64,000 nucleotides of DNA from Paraglaciecola sp. MB-3u-78. Its GTDB lineage: Bacteria > Pseudomonadota > Gammaproteobacteria > Enterobacterales > Alteromonadaceae. Of the stretch, positions 18,951 to 29,160 are shown one piece after another. Within the stretch, counting starts at the first letter, position 1. Every line of letters starts with the position of its first letter. The stretch spans positions 1 to 64,000 of the forward strand of contig NZ_PJCF01000008.1 in assembly GCF_002835935.1 (NCBI RefSeq). The letters run 5' to 3'. The notes under the pieces were generated by a model. It saw only the letters and a list, made by a program, of their open reading frames with translations. It did not search any database and was not told the origin of the DNA. The position numbers were made by a program, and so were the translations under genes.

Positions 18951-20705
18951 GTGAATGTTTTACTAAAGACTGGTTTAGTTCTGGTCGTGGGTTTTGTTAA
19001 CTTTGTTTATGCTGCAGCGCCAATGGCGAATATATCAGCCAAAATGTCGAGCCGCATCATTGCGAACTCAAATGTACAAACCACAGATAAATTTGATGAC
19101 TTTTTAACTCAGGTACTTTCAATAGAATTTATTACTGAGCAACAGGCATTAACCCTTGCCATTAAGAAGTATCGCGCTAAAGAAACCCTACAAGGCCCAG
19201 AACTGCATCAATTACAGCGTTTATTAGGCTTGTATACTCGAGTGAAGTACGGCGACGATGCCATAAATACACTGGCGCAGTTGGTGGCTATACCTACATT
19301 TAGAGTGGATGGTCTTGAGCAACATGCGAACCCACAATTTCATAAAATGGCCGATGCATTGGCCAATATTGCTAAGGACTTCAACCTAACATTTCGAAAT
19401 ATCGACAATCGCATATTTGAAGTCTCGATTTCAGGCAGCTCCAATGAAGTGGTCGGTATTCATGCCCATGCAGACGTAGTGCCGGTTAAACCGTCGTTAT
19501 GGGTGCTGAATGACGGCACTAAACTCAATCCTTTTCAACTTACCCGTATTGGCAATCGTATGTATGGTCGCGGCACCGAAGATGATAAAAATGGCATAGT
19601 GGTATCTATGTATGCCATGAAAGTAATCCAAGAAGAAAATATTCCCTTGCTGCGTAATTTTCATTTATTAATTGATACCACAGAAGAAACATCGTCAGAA
19701 GCAATACCTTATTATTTTGACCGCAACGCCACACCCAATTACAACCTAGCGCTAGATGGCGGTTATCCCGTAGTGATTGCCGAAAAAGGTTACGCGGGTA
19801 TTATGGCTACTTTCCCAGTACGTACAGCACAAGATAATATAACTGGTAGTGCAAAAATTGTGGGGATTACCGGTGGTTTGGCCTTGAATCAAATCCCTGG
19901 GGCCAGTGTTGCTAATATTATGAGCCCAGAACCGACAACCTTAGTGAACAAGTTAAATCAATTGGGCGCTAAATTTGTGGCAGCCAATGGTGGTAATTTT
20001 TCTATTAATGCCATTTCCAAACCTCAAGGCGTTGAGCTGACGGTTAAGGGCGTGTCTGCCCACTCTTCAGAACCAGAATCGGGGGTTAATCCGGTATCCA
20101 GAATATTGACGTTTGTCGACTACGTGCAACAACAAGAGTTGATTTTCAAACAGAACCACGTAACTGACGCAGCGACTTATATTGCGAATAATTGGGGACT
20201 GGATCATCTAGGAAAAACTTTAGGTATCAATTTTTCAGACGAATTTATGGGGCCACTTACCAGTGCGGTGACCTTGATTAAACTTAATGACACAAGTTTA
20301 CAAGTAGGCGTAAATTTACGGATCCCTGTGGGTCGTGATGTTGACCTAATAAAACACGATGTTTTGAATAAATTAGCGGTATGGCACAAAAAAAGTGGGG
20401 TAAATGTTGACTTCAATATATCCATAAGTGAACCCATGTATCGCAATCCCAAAGGTCATTGGGTCAATGCATTATTGGATGTGGCCACAGAAAATTTGAA
20501 TATGCCTCGAAAGTTTGGATCATCTGCCGGCGGTACATCAGTCCACAACTTACCCAACGGTGTGCAATTTGGGTTGGCCATGCCAGACGAAAAATATTCA
20601 GGTCATAACGCAAATGAATTTAAACGTGTGGACCAGTTTTTGCTCGACTTGCAAATTATTACCGAAATGATTGCCCGAATTGGTCAAATTCCCAGTTTAG
20701 AATAA
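18951..20705 (+). CDS. M20-family dipeptidase (PepV/Sapep-like), exported
   Basis: A metal-dependent peptidase of 584 residues beginning at GTG 18951 with a signal peptide (LLKTGLVLVVGFVNFVYAAA). M20 metal ligands are present: the His of VVGIHAHADVVPV (near 174), the Asp of GRGTEDDKNG (near 208), and the acidic pair of DTTEETSS (near 242), with a lid domain around 290-460 and the last His in SGHNANEF (near 556). Length and the inserted lid resemble Sapep/PepV dipeptidases, so cleavage of small peptides in the periplasm is likely. It is monocistronic and convergent with the Crp-family gene. Confidence 0.85.
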   Translation: MNVLLKTGLVLVVGFVNFVYAAAPMANISAKMSSRIIANSNVQTTDKFDDFLTQVLSIEFITEQQALTLAIKKYRAKETLQGPELHQLQRLLGLYTRVKYGDDAINTLAQLVAIPTFRVDGLEQHANPQFHKMADALANIAKDFNLTFRNIDNRIFEVSISGSSNEVVGIHAHADVVPVKPSLWVLNDGTKLNPFQLTRIGNRMYGRGTEDDKNGIVVSMYAMKVIQEENIPLLRNFHLLIDTTEETSSEAIPYYFDRNATPNYNLALDGGYPVVIAEKGYAGIMATFPVRTAQDNITGSAKIVGITGGLALNQIPGASVANIMSPEPTTLVNKLNQLGAKFVAANGGNFSINAISKPQGVELTVKGVSAHSSEPESGVNPVSRILTFVDYVQQQELIFKQNHVTDAATYIANNWGLDHLGKTLGINFSDEFMGPLTSAVTLIKLNDTSLQVGVNLRIPVGRDVDLIKHDVLNKLAVWHKKSGVNVDFNISISEPMYRNPKGHWVNALLDVATENLNMPRKFGSSAGGTSVHNLPNGVQFGLAMPDEKYSGHNANEFKRVDQFLLDLQIITEMIARIGQIPSLE

Positions 20706-20822
20706 TCCTCGCGCTGAAAAGAAACAGAAAGAAAATACTTTTCACCACCGAGAGCTGACGCTTCACAGAGGAAAGATGAACAAATGATTATAATTTATGG
20801 CTCTAGTTGTTGTGTTAACTCA

Positions 20823-21602
20823 TTAACGTTTATTCTGCGGCGGGTTATTCACCCAAGGGGAAGTGGGAAGTGTTTGTGTGTATTTGGCTTCTTTTTCTAA
20901 TGCTTCCAAATCTTTAATGATCAGTTGGTTACGCTTTTTATCTATCGTTCCGTCTTTTTTCCAAAGTTGTAATTGTTTATTCACTATCTGACGGACAGTT
21001 CCAGACATGCGCGCTAAGGTGTCATCGTTTAAACCATTGACTATATGCTGCTGTTCGTCTTCTTTGCCACTGAGATAAAACTTAATTTTATTAATATGTT
21101 TTAAAATAATACGACTCAATCGAGTGGTAACATTGTGTAAAATCAAACTGCTGGCTAGCTCTTCTTTTTCGCGCATTTTTTGTGCTAAATAAGGCATGAA
21201 TTGTTGATTAAATTCTGGATAGGTCCACAACCACTGACGCATAGTCTCTAGCTTAACTGAGAGTAATTTTACCGTTGTTAATGGCGACACAATCACATCA
21301 TGAGGCTGGTCATCTAAAAGCACAATCAAGTCGAAACAATCACCGGCATACAGCATATCTAGCGTTGCTTCTCTGCCGGTTTCAGGATTACTTTGCTTAA
21401 TTTCTACCTGCCCTTCTATTACCACAAAAAAGCGTTGGGTCAATAAAGCAGAGTTAAAGTAGTCACCTTTGTGCCATTCGTTAAGTTGAAACTCTTGTTG
21501 GAAATCTTCAATTAACTTTGCCGGTAAATCCGCAAAGATATTAGCTTGTTTAACTAACACCGGGCTGGCTTTGTGAGGTAGCTGAGAAATGGTTTTCTCC
21601 AT
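20823..21602 (-). CDS. Crp/Fnr-family transcriptional regulator
   Basis: A 259-residue regulator with a cyclic-nucleotide-binding-type beta-roll (residues 15-140), a dimerization helix (140-170) and a C-terminal winged HTH (175-245) whose recognition helix lies in ARMSGTVRQIVNKQLQLWKKDG. The beta-roll lacks Fnr-type N-terminal cysteines, so oxygen sensing by an iron-sulfur cluster is unlikely. Its ligand is unknown. It is transcribed divergently from dnaK across 356 bp that contain a perfect CTGTCA-N6-TGACAG palindrome, a plausible autoregulatory site. Confidence 0.85.
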   Translation of the reverse strand: MEKTISQLPHKASPVLVKQANIFADLPAKLIEDFQQEFQLNEWHKGDYFNSALLTQRFFVVIEGQVEIKQSNPETGREATLDMLYAGDCFDLIVLLDDQPHDVIVSPLTTVKLLSVKLETMRQWLWTYPEFNQQFMPYLAQKMREKEELASSLILHNVTTRLSRIILKHINKIKFYLSGKEDEQQHIVNGLNDDTLARMSGTVRQIVNKQLQLWKKDGTIDKKRNQLIIKDLEALEKEAKYTQTLPTSPWVNNPPQNKR

Positions 21603-21958
21603 AGTGAAAGTGATTTGGGTGCTTTAATGGGGTTGGTATAACAAGTGTTTTTATTCTACCTCGTTGTGACTACTTAACAAAAGCTAATGTTGTTTTTCAG
21701 TTATCTGCCAGCCCATTAATTTATTGATTTTTATATTTAAAAATTAAGAAAAACAATATTGCGATTACTGTCATATTTGTGACAGAAGCATTTCTTTACC
21801 CTGAGTATTATAGCGCCACTAACCAGACAGCCAAGGTTAAACCAGCAAAGTGAGTCGGTTTATACAAGGTTGTTTATGAGGTCAAACTGCTTACTGGGTG
21901 ACTGCCATGAAGCATCAAATCCTTAACTAGATCGTTTATAAACAAACAGGTGATTATT
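21603..21958. promoter_or_regulatory. Divergent crp-like / dnaK promoter region
   Basis: The 356-bp spacer carries the promoters of both genes and the palindrome at 21768-21785. I could not make out a convincing sigma-32 promoter upstream of dnaK. Confidence 0.5.
21768..21785. promoter_or_regulatory. Palindrome CTGTCA-N6-TGACAG, candidate Crp-family operator
   Basis: A perfect inverted repeat with 6-bp arms and a 6-bp AT-rich spacer, the geometry of Crp/Fnr operators, located about 165 bp upstream of the regulator start and 175 bp upstream of dnaK. Confidence 0.5.
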
Positions 21959-23866
21959 ATGAGTAAGATTATTGGTATTGATTTAGGTACAACAAATTCA
22001 TGTGTTGCGGTGATGGAAGGTGGCAAGGCAAAAATTATTGAAAATGCAGAAGGAAGCCGCACAACACCTTCCATTGTGGCTTATACAAACAACGAAACCC
22101 TAGCGGGGCAACCAGCAAAAAGACAAGCTATCACAAATTCTAAAAATACACTATTTGCGATTAAACGTTTAATTGGTCGTAAATTCGACGATAAAGAAGT
22201 GCAAAAAGATATTAAATTAGCACCTTATAAAATTGTAAAAGCAGACAACGGCGATGCGTGGGTTGAAATCAATGGTAAAGCATTATCGCCACAAGAAGTG
22301 TCAGCACAAATTTTACGTAAATTGAAAAAAGACGCTGAAGCCTACTTGGGCGAAAAAGTAACAGATGCGGTGATTACCGTACCCGCCTATTTTAATGATT
22401 CACAACGTCAAGCAACCAAAGACGCAGGTAAAATTGCAGGGCTTAATGTTAAGCGTATTATTAACGAACCCACAGCAGCAGCATTAGCTTACGGCGTGGA
22501 TAAAAATAGTAAAGCTGAACAAAAAGTAGTGGTTTACGACTTAGGTGGCGGTACATTTGATATCTCTATTATCGAAATATCCAATGAAGACGGTGAAAAA
22601 CAGTTTGAAGTGTTAGCCACCAATGGAGATACCTTTTTAGGAGGTGAAGATTTTGATTTACGCCTAATTAATTACCTTACTGATGAATTTAAAAAAGACA
22701 GCGGTATTGATATTAAGCAAGATTCTTTAGCGTTACAACGTATTAAAGAAGCGGCTGAAAAAGCCAAAATCGAGTTGTCATCAGCTTTACAAACTGAGGT
22801 GAATTTACCTTATATCACAGCGGATGCTAGTGGCCCTAAACACTTAAATGTAAAAGTAACACGAGCGAAATTAGAGTCATTAGTGAATGACTTAGTAAAA
22901 AATACCATCGCCCCCTGTGAACAGGCATTAAAAGATGCAGGCCTTAGCAAGGGTGATATTGACGAGGTTATTTTGGTAGGTGGTCAAACACGGATGCCAA
23001 AAGTACAAGAAGCGGTTAAAGCGTTCTTTGGTAAAGAACCACGTAAAGATGTCAACCCAGATGAAGCCGTGGCTATGGGAGCAGCGATTCAATCAGGTGT
23101 GTTGTCAGGGGTGGTGAATGATGTGTTATTGCTGGATGTCACACCATTGTCACTAGGTATTGAAACCTTAGGTGGTGTCATGACTAAGCTGATTGAAAAA
23201 AATACTACTATACCATCACGGGCTTCTGAAACGTTTTCAACGGCCGAAGACAATCAAGCAGCGGTTACCATACATGTGCTGCAGGGCCAGCGTGAAATGG
23301 CGACAGATAATAAATCCTTAGGTCAATTTAACTTAGCGGATATTAAGCAAGGCCCACGTGGTTCGGTTCAAGTCGAAGTCACTTTTGATATTGATGTGAA
23401 TGGTATTTTAAATGTATCAGCCAAAGATAAATCAACTGGCAAGGTGCAAAGTATTGAAATTACCGCGTCAAGTGGTTTAACGGAAGATGAAATTAATCGT
23501 TTAGTGCAAGATGGCGAGCAGCACGCCACTGAAGACAAACTAAAGCGTGAGTTAGTTGAGCAGCGTAACCAAGCAGATCAGTTAATTCATTCGGTGCAAA
23601 CCTCAATGACGAGTCTGACTGATGCACAGCAAACCGAGCTTAAAACATTAATTGAACAACTAAAAATGGCAGTTAATGGCGATGATAAAGCCGCAATTGA
23701 AATGCGAAAAAAGGCGTTGCAAGACGCTTACAGTAACATCATGCAAGCTGAGCAATCCCAGCAACAGGCGCAAGCTCAAGCAGGGCAACAGCAAGGTAAC
23801 GCCGCCAAGGATAGCGCTAACGACGATGTCATTGATGCTGATTTTGAAGACGTCAGTAACGGTTAA
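21959..23866 (+). CDS. dnaK: Chaperone DnaK (Hsp70)
   Basis: A full-length Hsp70 of 635 residues from ATG 21959 (the GTG at 21950 is less likely). The ATPase domain starts [15 protein letters not shown] and contains [13 protein letters not shown] and [13 protein letters not shown]. The substrate-binding domain follows from about 390 ([12 protein letters not shown]), with a helical lid and a Gln-rich tail ending in an acidic segment ([11 protein letters not shown]) like that of E. coli DnaK. The usual neighbours grpE and dnaJ are absent: a Crp-family gene lies divergently upstream and a terminator closely follows. It may therefore be a second, separately regulated DnaK; the window alone cannot settle that. 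Confidence 0.95.
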   Translation: MSKIIGIDLGTTNSCVAVMEGGKAKIIENAEGSRTTPSIVAYTNNETLAGQPAKRQAITNSKNTLFAIKRLIGRKFDDKEVQKDIKLAPYKIVKADNGDAWVEINGKALSPQEVSAQILRKLKKDAEAYLGEKVTDAVITVPAYFNDSQRQATKDAGKIAGLNVKRIINEPTAAALAYGVDKNSKAEQKVVVYDLGGGTFDISIIEISNEDGEKQFEVLATNGDTFLGGEDFDLRLINYLTDEFKKDSGIDIKQDSLALQRIKEAAEKAKIELSSALQTEVNLPYITADASGPKHLNVKVTRAKLESLVNDLVKNTIAPCEQALKDAGLSKGDIDEVILVGGQTRMPKVQEAVKAFFGKEPRKDVNPDEAVAMGAAIQSGVLSGVVNDVLLLDVTPLSLGIETLGGVMTKLIEKNTTIPSRASETFSTAEDNQAAVTIHVLQGQREMATDNKSLGQFNLADIKQGPRGSVQVEVTFDIDVNGILNVSAKDKSTGKVQSIEITASSGLTEDEINRLVQDGEQHATEDKLKRELVEQRNQADQLIHSVQTSMTSLTDAQQTELKTLIEQLKMAVNGDDKAAIEMRKKALQDAYSNIMQAEQSQQQAQAQAGQQQGNAAKDSANDDVIDADFEDVSNG

Positions 23867-23919
23867 TCGTTAATGATAAGTGAATTTTTACTGTAACCAC
23901 TAATCAGTACTAAAACCAA

Positions 23920-23950
23920 AACCTCTAATAGTGATTATTAGGGGTTTTTT
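23920..23950 (+). terminator. Rho-independent terminator after dnaK
   Basis: AACCTCTAATA pairs with TATTAGGGGTT (one G-U pair) around a 5-nt loop and is followed by a T run at 23945-23950. It lies about 55 bp after the dnaK stop. Confidence 0.8.
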
Positions 23951-24198
23951 ATTGCTTAATAAAAAAAGATATTCACTACTGGGGATTCTGGGTGCCGGGT
24001 GCCGCGCACATAACACCATGCTACACATAGGTAAGATAGATCAACAGCCCCTAACATTAGCAGTGAAGTTTCAGGGTTTAATAAACCTCTTCATTGTACA
24101 ATTATTCCAATCCACAGGGTTTCGATACCCTAATGTAAATTATCGATTATAGGTATAGTCCGATGTGAAGTGACTATGTAAACAACTTCAGGAAAGCA

Positions 24199-26733
24199 AT
24201 GACATCTATGTTTAGGCTAAAGCGCCCTAGTAACAAATTGATCGCAACTTTGTTGGTTGTCACTGTGCTGGCGATAGTGTTTTTTTACCGACGCCCTATT
24301 GCCATCAAAAGCATCGAACACTTTGCTAAACCCTACGGCTTGTACATTAGCTGTCTAGATTTTTCATTGGATTGGCGATTTAATCTTAACGTTAACCAAG
24401 CATGTGTAACCTTTCCTAAAGGCGAGATTTTAGTTCGTAATGCAATGTGGCAACCATGGTCCAATGTTTTAAGTATTGAACAGCTAAAAGTTAAACACGT
24501 CGAACAACTCGCTACAGATAATAAAGTTGAAAAAGAGCTCCCAAGGGAAGAACAACCAAAAAAAATAAATTTACCTGATGCTTTGCCAAAATTAAGTATT
24601 TCAAGTATCGAAATTGACTCTTTTGAATTGCTTCATCCCTTACATGTAAGTGTGAACACAATTTCGAGCAACGAATTTCGCATTACTGGTGATGTGAATG
24701 CTTCCGTCAAAATCCATCAAAACACCTTAGTTGGCAATCTAGTGTGGAGCTTATCTGATCTTACAAAATGGATACCACAAGCCCAAAAGTTATCTGAAGA
24801 TAATCCTGCAATATTAACGGAACTAGCACTTGATGAAAGTAAAATACAAACCAGCTTAACCTTTGATGGCGAAGTCATTAGCGCAGATAGCAGTTTAGAT
24901 ATAACCAGCCAATTTCATGTTTCAAACTGCCCGATTGATGCTGCCATTAAAGGTAATGTATTAGTTGATGTAGATGTCAGTAGTTTTGACATCAGTTTGG
25001 ATTTAACCCAACTTTCAAACGACATCTCAGTGGTCAATTGCCCATTATTACAAGAGTATTTTACAGAAGATGATTTGCCGCAGCTGTCATTTGTGTTCCC
25101 GCAAACAATAGCAATAAACAAAACGCACATTAACCTACCCACATTACAAATTGTAGACAAGAGCAATACACATCGCAGTATCGTCCTTAACGATGTGAAT
25201 TATAAAACTACAGGTGAGCTTGAAGTTAGCTACAAAATTGTACTGAAACAACTGATTACGACAAAACAAATAACCGCAGAAATGTTTGACTTGCAAGCTC
25301 AGGGTAAACTTTCCACAAATCTCTCTGCACAGGCTTCAGAGCTGCCAACAAGCTTTAAAATAACCAATGATAACAATCGACTCGTTGTAAAAAACGTAAA
25401 GATGGACACATTGCTTATCGGTAACTTAAGCAGTGAATTTTCCTTCCACGACACTCAGACTAAACAACTTCAAATGAAGGGAGTAGTTAATAGCTCAACG
25501 ATAAAAATGGGCGAGCTTAAACTGGCAAAAACGAGTAGTGACTTTTCTCTGTCAGGGGCAAGTTTTAATGATTTACATTTAAGCGTAGATAACCAATTTT
25601 TTAATACGGTTCACCCTGAGCTCAAGATTCAGAAAATTACCAACCACATAGATGTAAATATAAAACAGCTTGAAACGCTGAGTTTTTCTGGAAACTCAAC
25701 CGTCACAAAATTACTGACACAAAACATTAATTTTATGCCAATCAATATGACCCATACAGGCCAGGCAAGTTTGGCAAATATAACCCTATCCAGTCAGCAT
25801 GACGTTTCACTAGAAAACAATTTTATAGTGCAACTGACACACCAACAAGCTGAGGTAAAAGTACAAATAAACCAACAAGATATTAGTCGTTTACAAAAAA
25901 TAATTTCACAGTTGCAAGATGCACTGCTAATTAAAGAAGGTAAGCTTTCAGCTAATATTGAATTAACCTTGCCCCAAGATGGCGAAGCGTTTATCGCAAC
26001 AGGGCAAGCAAATGTTCAGGGGGTATCCGCAAAGTATCAAGACTATGTGCTTAATAACATCTCTTATCAAACCCCACTCACCTTTGATTCAGCTGGACTT
26101 CAGTTAGCCGAATCTACTCTACACATCGATTCAATTGATGCTGGGGTGAGGATGACACAACTTGAAGGGAACGTGATTGCACAGAACAGCGTATTTCGTT
26201 TGAAACAAGTGCAAGGTGAGATCTTCAATGGTACGTTTTTATTGGGTGACTTATGGTTAGATGGGCGAGAACAACAGTTCAACATCAATATCCAACATAT
26301 AGATTTAGCTCAGGTTGTCGCACTCCAACAACAGCCTGGGATCCAAATTACTGGCAATATTGACGGCAATATGCCATTTATTATGGACGAACAAGGCATA
26401 AGGATCGAGGATGGCAGAGTTTCTAGCTTGGCAGGCGGTAAGTTGACAATAATAGACAACCCGTCCTTTGATTCCATTAAAGTCCAACAGCCTGAATTGG
26501 CGTTGTTGGAAAATCTTGACTTCACCCAACTCGAAAGCAAGGTGAAGTTCACCCCTGATGGCTGGGTGTTTTTTGATTTCGCTCTACAAGGTATCAATCC
26601 TGATAAAAAGCAGAGTGTTAATTTTAATTATAGTCATCAGGAAAATATATTTTCTTTGCTAGAGTCGATACGATTAGTTAAGGCAGTAGAAAATAAAATT
26701 GAACAGAAACTAACCCAAGGTGATAAAAAGTGA
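24199..26733 (+). CDS. ydbH: YdbH-family AsmA-like envelope protein
   Basis: An 844-residue protein with one N-terminal membrane anchor (residues 14-30, LIATLLVVTVLAIVFFY) and a very long beta-rich periplasmic part in which short hydrophobic strands alternate with polar ones, as in the AsmA-like repeating-beta-groove proteins. The C-terminal DUF748/dicarboxylate-transport-type block (LEGNVIAQNSVFRLKQVQGE to ISLLESIRLVKAVENKIEQ) is typical of YdbH. YdbH is one of the E. coli proteins that move phospholipid across the periplasm together with TamB and YhdP. It is the first gene of a ydbH-ynbE-ydbL operon, overlapping ynbE by 4 bases. The identification is mainly by operon and topology. Confidence 0.85.
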   Translation: MTSMFRLKRPSNKLIATLLVVTVLAIVFFYRRPIAIKSIEHFAKPYGLYISCLDFSLDWRFNLNVNQACVTFPKGEILVRNAMWQPWSNVLSIEQLKVKHVEQLATDNKVEKELPREEQPKKINLPDALPKLSISSIEIDSFELLHPLHVSVNTISSNEFRITGDVNASVKIHQNTLVGNLVWSLSDLTKWIPQAQKLSEDNPAILTELALDESKIQTSLTFDGEVISADSSLDITSQFHVSNCPIDAAIKGNVLVDVDVSSFDISLDLTQLSNDISVVNCPLLQEYFTEDDLPQLSFVFPQTIAINKTHINLPTLQIVDKSNTHRSIVLNDVNYKTTGELEVSYKIVLKQLITTKQITAEMFDLQAQGKLSTNLSAQASELPTSFKITNDNNRLVVKNVKMDTLLIGNLSSEFSFHDTQTKQLQMKGVVNSSTIKMGELKLAKTSSDFSLSGASFNDLHLSVDNQFFNTVHPELKIQKITNHIDVNIKQLETLSFSGNSTVTKLLTQNINFMPINMTHTGQASLANITLSSQHDVSLENNFIVQLTHQQAEVKVQINQQDISRLQKIISQLQDALLIKEGKLSANIELTLPQDGEAFIATGQANVQGVSAKYQDYVLNNISYQTPLTFDSAGLQLAESTLHIDSIDAGVRMTQLEGNVIAQNSVFRLKQVQGEIFNGTFLLGDLWLDGREQQFNINIQHIDLAQVVALQQQPGIQITGNIDGNMPFIMDEQGIRIEDGRVSSLAGGKLTIIDNPSFDSIKVQQPELALLENLDFTQLESKVKFTPDGWVFFDFALQGINPDKKQSVNFNYSHQENIFSLLESIRLVKAVENKIEQKLTQGDKK

Positions 26734-26912
26734 AAATATTAAGTTTGGTGCTGATAGCGACAGGGGGGCTAAGTGCTTGTACTCATACAGTACAAGTCGA
26801 AACCAAGGAGCCGATTACAATCAATATCAATGTAAAAATTGATCATGAAATTCGCGTAAAAGTGGATAAAGAACTTGATGATGTATTTAGTGACGACAGT
26901 AGCTTGTTTTAA
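26730..26912 (+). CDS. ynbE: YnbE-family lipoprotein
   Basis: A 60-residue lipoprotein with signal peptide and lipobox LSAC (residues 14-17), followed by a short beta-rich segment (VQVETKEPITININVKIDHE) typical of YnbE. In E. coli, YnbE is the outer-membrane lipoprotein partner that docks onto the C-terminal strand of YdbH to complete a lipid-transfer bridge. The start is a GTG overlapping the ydbH stop, which indicates coupled translation. Confidence 0.88.
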   Translation: MKILSLVLIATGGLSACTHTVQVETKEPITININVKIDHEIRVKVDKELDDVFSDDSSLF

Positions 26913-26932
26913 GCCAATTAAGGAATAACTTC

Positions 26933-27256
26933 ATGAAAAACATAATATTTAAATCCATTATTATCGTCAGCTTTCTATTCAGCAGTGTTGTTTTTGCAAT
27001 CGATTTAGATGAAGCCAAACAAAAAGGCTTGGTGGGCGAAAAAGACAATGGCTACTTAGGCGTGGTTGTAGCGCAAAAAGATGCACAAGATCTAATAGAT
27101 GATATCAATGCTAAGCGCAAAGCTGTGTATATCGAGCTCGCAGCAAAAAACGGTATCACCTTGCAGCAAGTAGAAAAGTTAGCGGCTCAAAAAGCTTATG
27201 ACAAAACCAATTCTGGTCATTATCTTTGGGTGGCTGGTAAGTGGACTAAAAAGTAA
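26933..27256 (+). CDS. ydbL: YdbL-family (DUF1318) periplasmic protein
   Basis: A 107-residue exported protein. After a signal peptide (SIIIVSFLFSSVVFA) comes the DUF1318 domain, with conserved LDEAKQKGLVGEKDNGYLG and the late AAQKAYDKT and YLWVAGKW. YdbL is the third gene of the ydbH-ynbE-ydbL operon and is thought to modulate assembly of the YdbH-YnbE bridge. The start follows AAGGAATAA. A terminator lies about 30 bp downstream. Confidence 0.9.
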   Translation: MKNIIFKSIIIVSFLFSSVVFAIDLDEAKQKGLVGEKDNGYLGVVVAQKDAQDLIDDINAKRKAVYIELAAKNGITLQQVEKLAAQKAYDKTNSGHYLWVAGKWTKK

Positions 27257-27283
27257 CCTTGAGTTGAATATAAAAAAGTAACG

Positions 27284-27320
27284 CACAGTCTTGATTGATT
27301 CTTCACAGGACTGTGTTTTT
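27284..27320 (+). terminator. Probable terminator after ydbL
   Basis: CACAGTC at 27284-27290 pairs with GACTGTG at 27309-27315, followed by T5. The 18-nt loop is long, so it may be a weak terminator. It lies between convergent genes. Confidence 0.55.
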
Positions 27321-27401
27321 GACTCATCTAATACCAGACGGGTTTCGTTAAAATTTTCGATACCCATCGAAATCCCCACTGCATCAAAAGCCTTTATTCA
27401 A

Positions 27402-28313
27402 TCAATAAGCGCACTGGCCGTTTTTAATCAAATCCGCTCGTTCAACAAAATGCTGCTTAAGCAGATGAGTTAAATCACTGGCGGCAGCCTGAGCTTGGGT
27501 AACTTCTTCGAGGGATACCGTTTTGTCAATTTTGACATATTGAAATCCATAAAAATCGATATTGGCTTGTTGCAAAGCCTTGGCCATATTATTGATATTA
27601 TGGGTTTTGTCATCTACAAAAATCACCGCTTCATAAGTGCGTCCGAGGCGTGATAATAAGTCGAGTAACATCACTCCTTTGTCCATACCTTGCACCATAA
27701 AAACCCCATCCACATAACTCATATCAGCGCTGCGTCCTTCATGGGAAAAGGTATAGTGATACCCAACATCTTTAGGCGTTAAGGCCTTATCACTCAATGC
27801 CAAACCGTTGTAGCTTAACTCTCTCATCGTGGCTGCACGATAATTGCCTGACCGAGCCGTTAACATCAAGAGGTCGTTATTTACCTGATGAACCAAAGAG
27901 GCCATGTTTTCTTGAGTAGGACGGTTAGTGGCAATTTCATAAGTGATCCCCAATGTATCGAATAAGCAACTTACCTTATCTGCTTCGGCGATAGCTAAGG
28001 GTTGACCATTTGGACTCAGAGCTCGCCCACGTTGCCAGTCATACCACTTATCACTACCAAAAAATTCAGTGGCGGTTAGCAAGGTATCATCAATATCAAA
28101 TACCACCAGCGTGGTGAGTACTGGAAGCGCCTTGGCTTGCTCGATGGCCACCAACAAATCCGTCACCTTGACAATCTGACTGACCGGATGATGATCAATA
28201 CGTTGATCATTGCCACTGTTTTGAATGGAACAGGCACTGAGAGACGATACAACTATGATGCCTGCAAAGTACCAGCGGAACATAAAAAGATTCAAAAAAG
28301 AGGGGCGAAACAT
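27402..28313 (-). CDS. DUF2608 HAD-like phosphatase lipoprotein
   Basis: A 303-residue protein from ATG 28313, chosen because AAGGTAA lies nine bases upstream. The signal ends in SSLSAC, so it is a lipoprotein. The body contains a HAD-type first motif TLVVFDIDDTLLT (two Asp, near residue 75) and a late VIFVDDKTHN (metal-binding Asp pair), with the DUF2608 pattern between. Members are uncharacterised extracytoplasmic or effector-like phosphatases. It is monocistronic and convergent with ydbL. The substrate is unknown. Confidence 0.75.
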   Translation of the reverse strand: MFRPSFLNLFMFRWYFAGIIVVSSLSACSIQNSGNDQRIDHHPVSQIVKVTDLLVAIEQAKALPVLTTLVVFDIDDTLLTATEFFGSDKWYDWQRGRALSPNGQPLAIAEADKVSCLFDTLGITYEIATNRPTQENMASLVHQVNNDLLMLTARSGNYRAATMRELSYNGLALSDKALTPKDVGYHYTFSHEGRSADMSYVDGVFMVQGMDKGVMLLDLLSRLGRTYEAVIFVDDKTHNINNMAKALQQANIDFYGFQYVKIDKTVSLEEVTQAQAAASDLTHLLKQHFVERADLIKNGQCAY

Positions 28314-28495
28314 CAGCAAAATTACCTTAAATAGAATAATTAACAACAGGGTACAACAGACTTATTCATAATCGAATAATTACTGTGGAGGCATAATTAA
28401 TTTGGCTAGTTAGAGCCTGTAACTTAGTTAGTCTACAGGAGTTAATGGGGGTAAATTAACCTCTATAACTGCTGGTACATATGTTCAAGCGAATG

Positions 28496-28738
28496 CTAGG
28501 TTGACTTATCACGCTCCGGCTTATGACTTAAGGCACACGCTTTACATATACATGATGTGTTTTTATCTGCATCAGTTACTTGGTTTAATAAACTATCTGG
28601 AAAGCTTATAGAATTATCCATACACCAACAGCCTTCACCGTTATTATTTGCTGATAAATTACCGCAAACATTATTTTCCCCACACAAAGGACAACGGCTA
28701 GGAGTGCTACTTTTTTGAATATTCAAAACTGACTCCAA
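28496..28738 (-). CDS. Cysteine-rich CWC-family small protein
   Basis: An 80-residue protein whose cysteine spacing (CPLCGENNVCG, then GCWCMD, then CICKACA) matches the Cys-rich CWC family, presumably a small zinc-binding fold. No signal peptide. Function unknown. It stands alone between the DUF2608 and ABM genes, which lie on the same strand. Confidence 0.75.
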   Translation of the reverse strand: MESVLNIQKSSTPSRCPLCGENNVCGNLSANNNGEGCWCMDNSISFPDSLLNQVTDADKNTSCICKACALSHKPERDKST

Positions 28739-28866
28739 TAAAATGTGTAGATTAAGATATCGAACAATATCGTCATTACTGTCCCACTACGTAGCCCCCT
28801 CAGACAACCGCAATTTCATGCAATCAAATACCTGAGTGATCATATATATCAGCACATATTTTCTAT

Positions 28867-29160
28867 TTAAACATCAACTTTAGTAAGCCTTAAAACTTCG
28901 GTTTTAACTAACATTCCACCAATAATTTCAAAACACTTTTTTATATGTGACGACTCTGAATGGGCATTGAGATCTTCTTCTGACTCCCAGGTTTCGTGAA
29001 ACATAAAAATTGCGTCATTGGAGTTATCTACGTGTAAATCATAATTAATACAACCTTGCTCTTTTTGGGTTGGGTGAATGAGTTTTGTTAATTCTGCCAA
29101 TACAGTTTTTTTGTGCTCTTGTTGCGCTTCAATTTTTGCGATACATGTCAATTTGGTCAT
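28867..29160 (-). CDS. Antibiotic-biosynthesis-monooxygenase (ABM) domain protein
   Basis: A 97-residue single-domain protein of the ABM/YgiN type: an opening beta strand (LTCIAKIEAQQEHKK), then EQGCINYDLHVDN and the conserved FMFHETWESEEDLNAHSES block. Family members are dimeric ferredoxin-like proteins, some acting as quinol monooxygenases. The chemistry of this one is not deducible. Length is normal and no signal peptide is present. RBS AGGACTC precedes the ATG. Confidence 0.82.
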   Translation of the reverse strand: MTKLTCIAKIEAQQEHKKTVLAELTKLIHPTQKEQGCINYDLHVDNSNDAIFMFHETWESEEDLNAHSESSHIKKCFEIIGGMLVKTEVLRLTKVDV

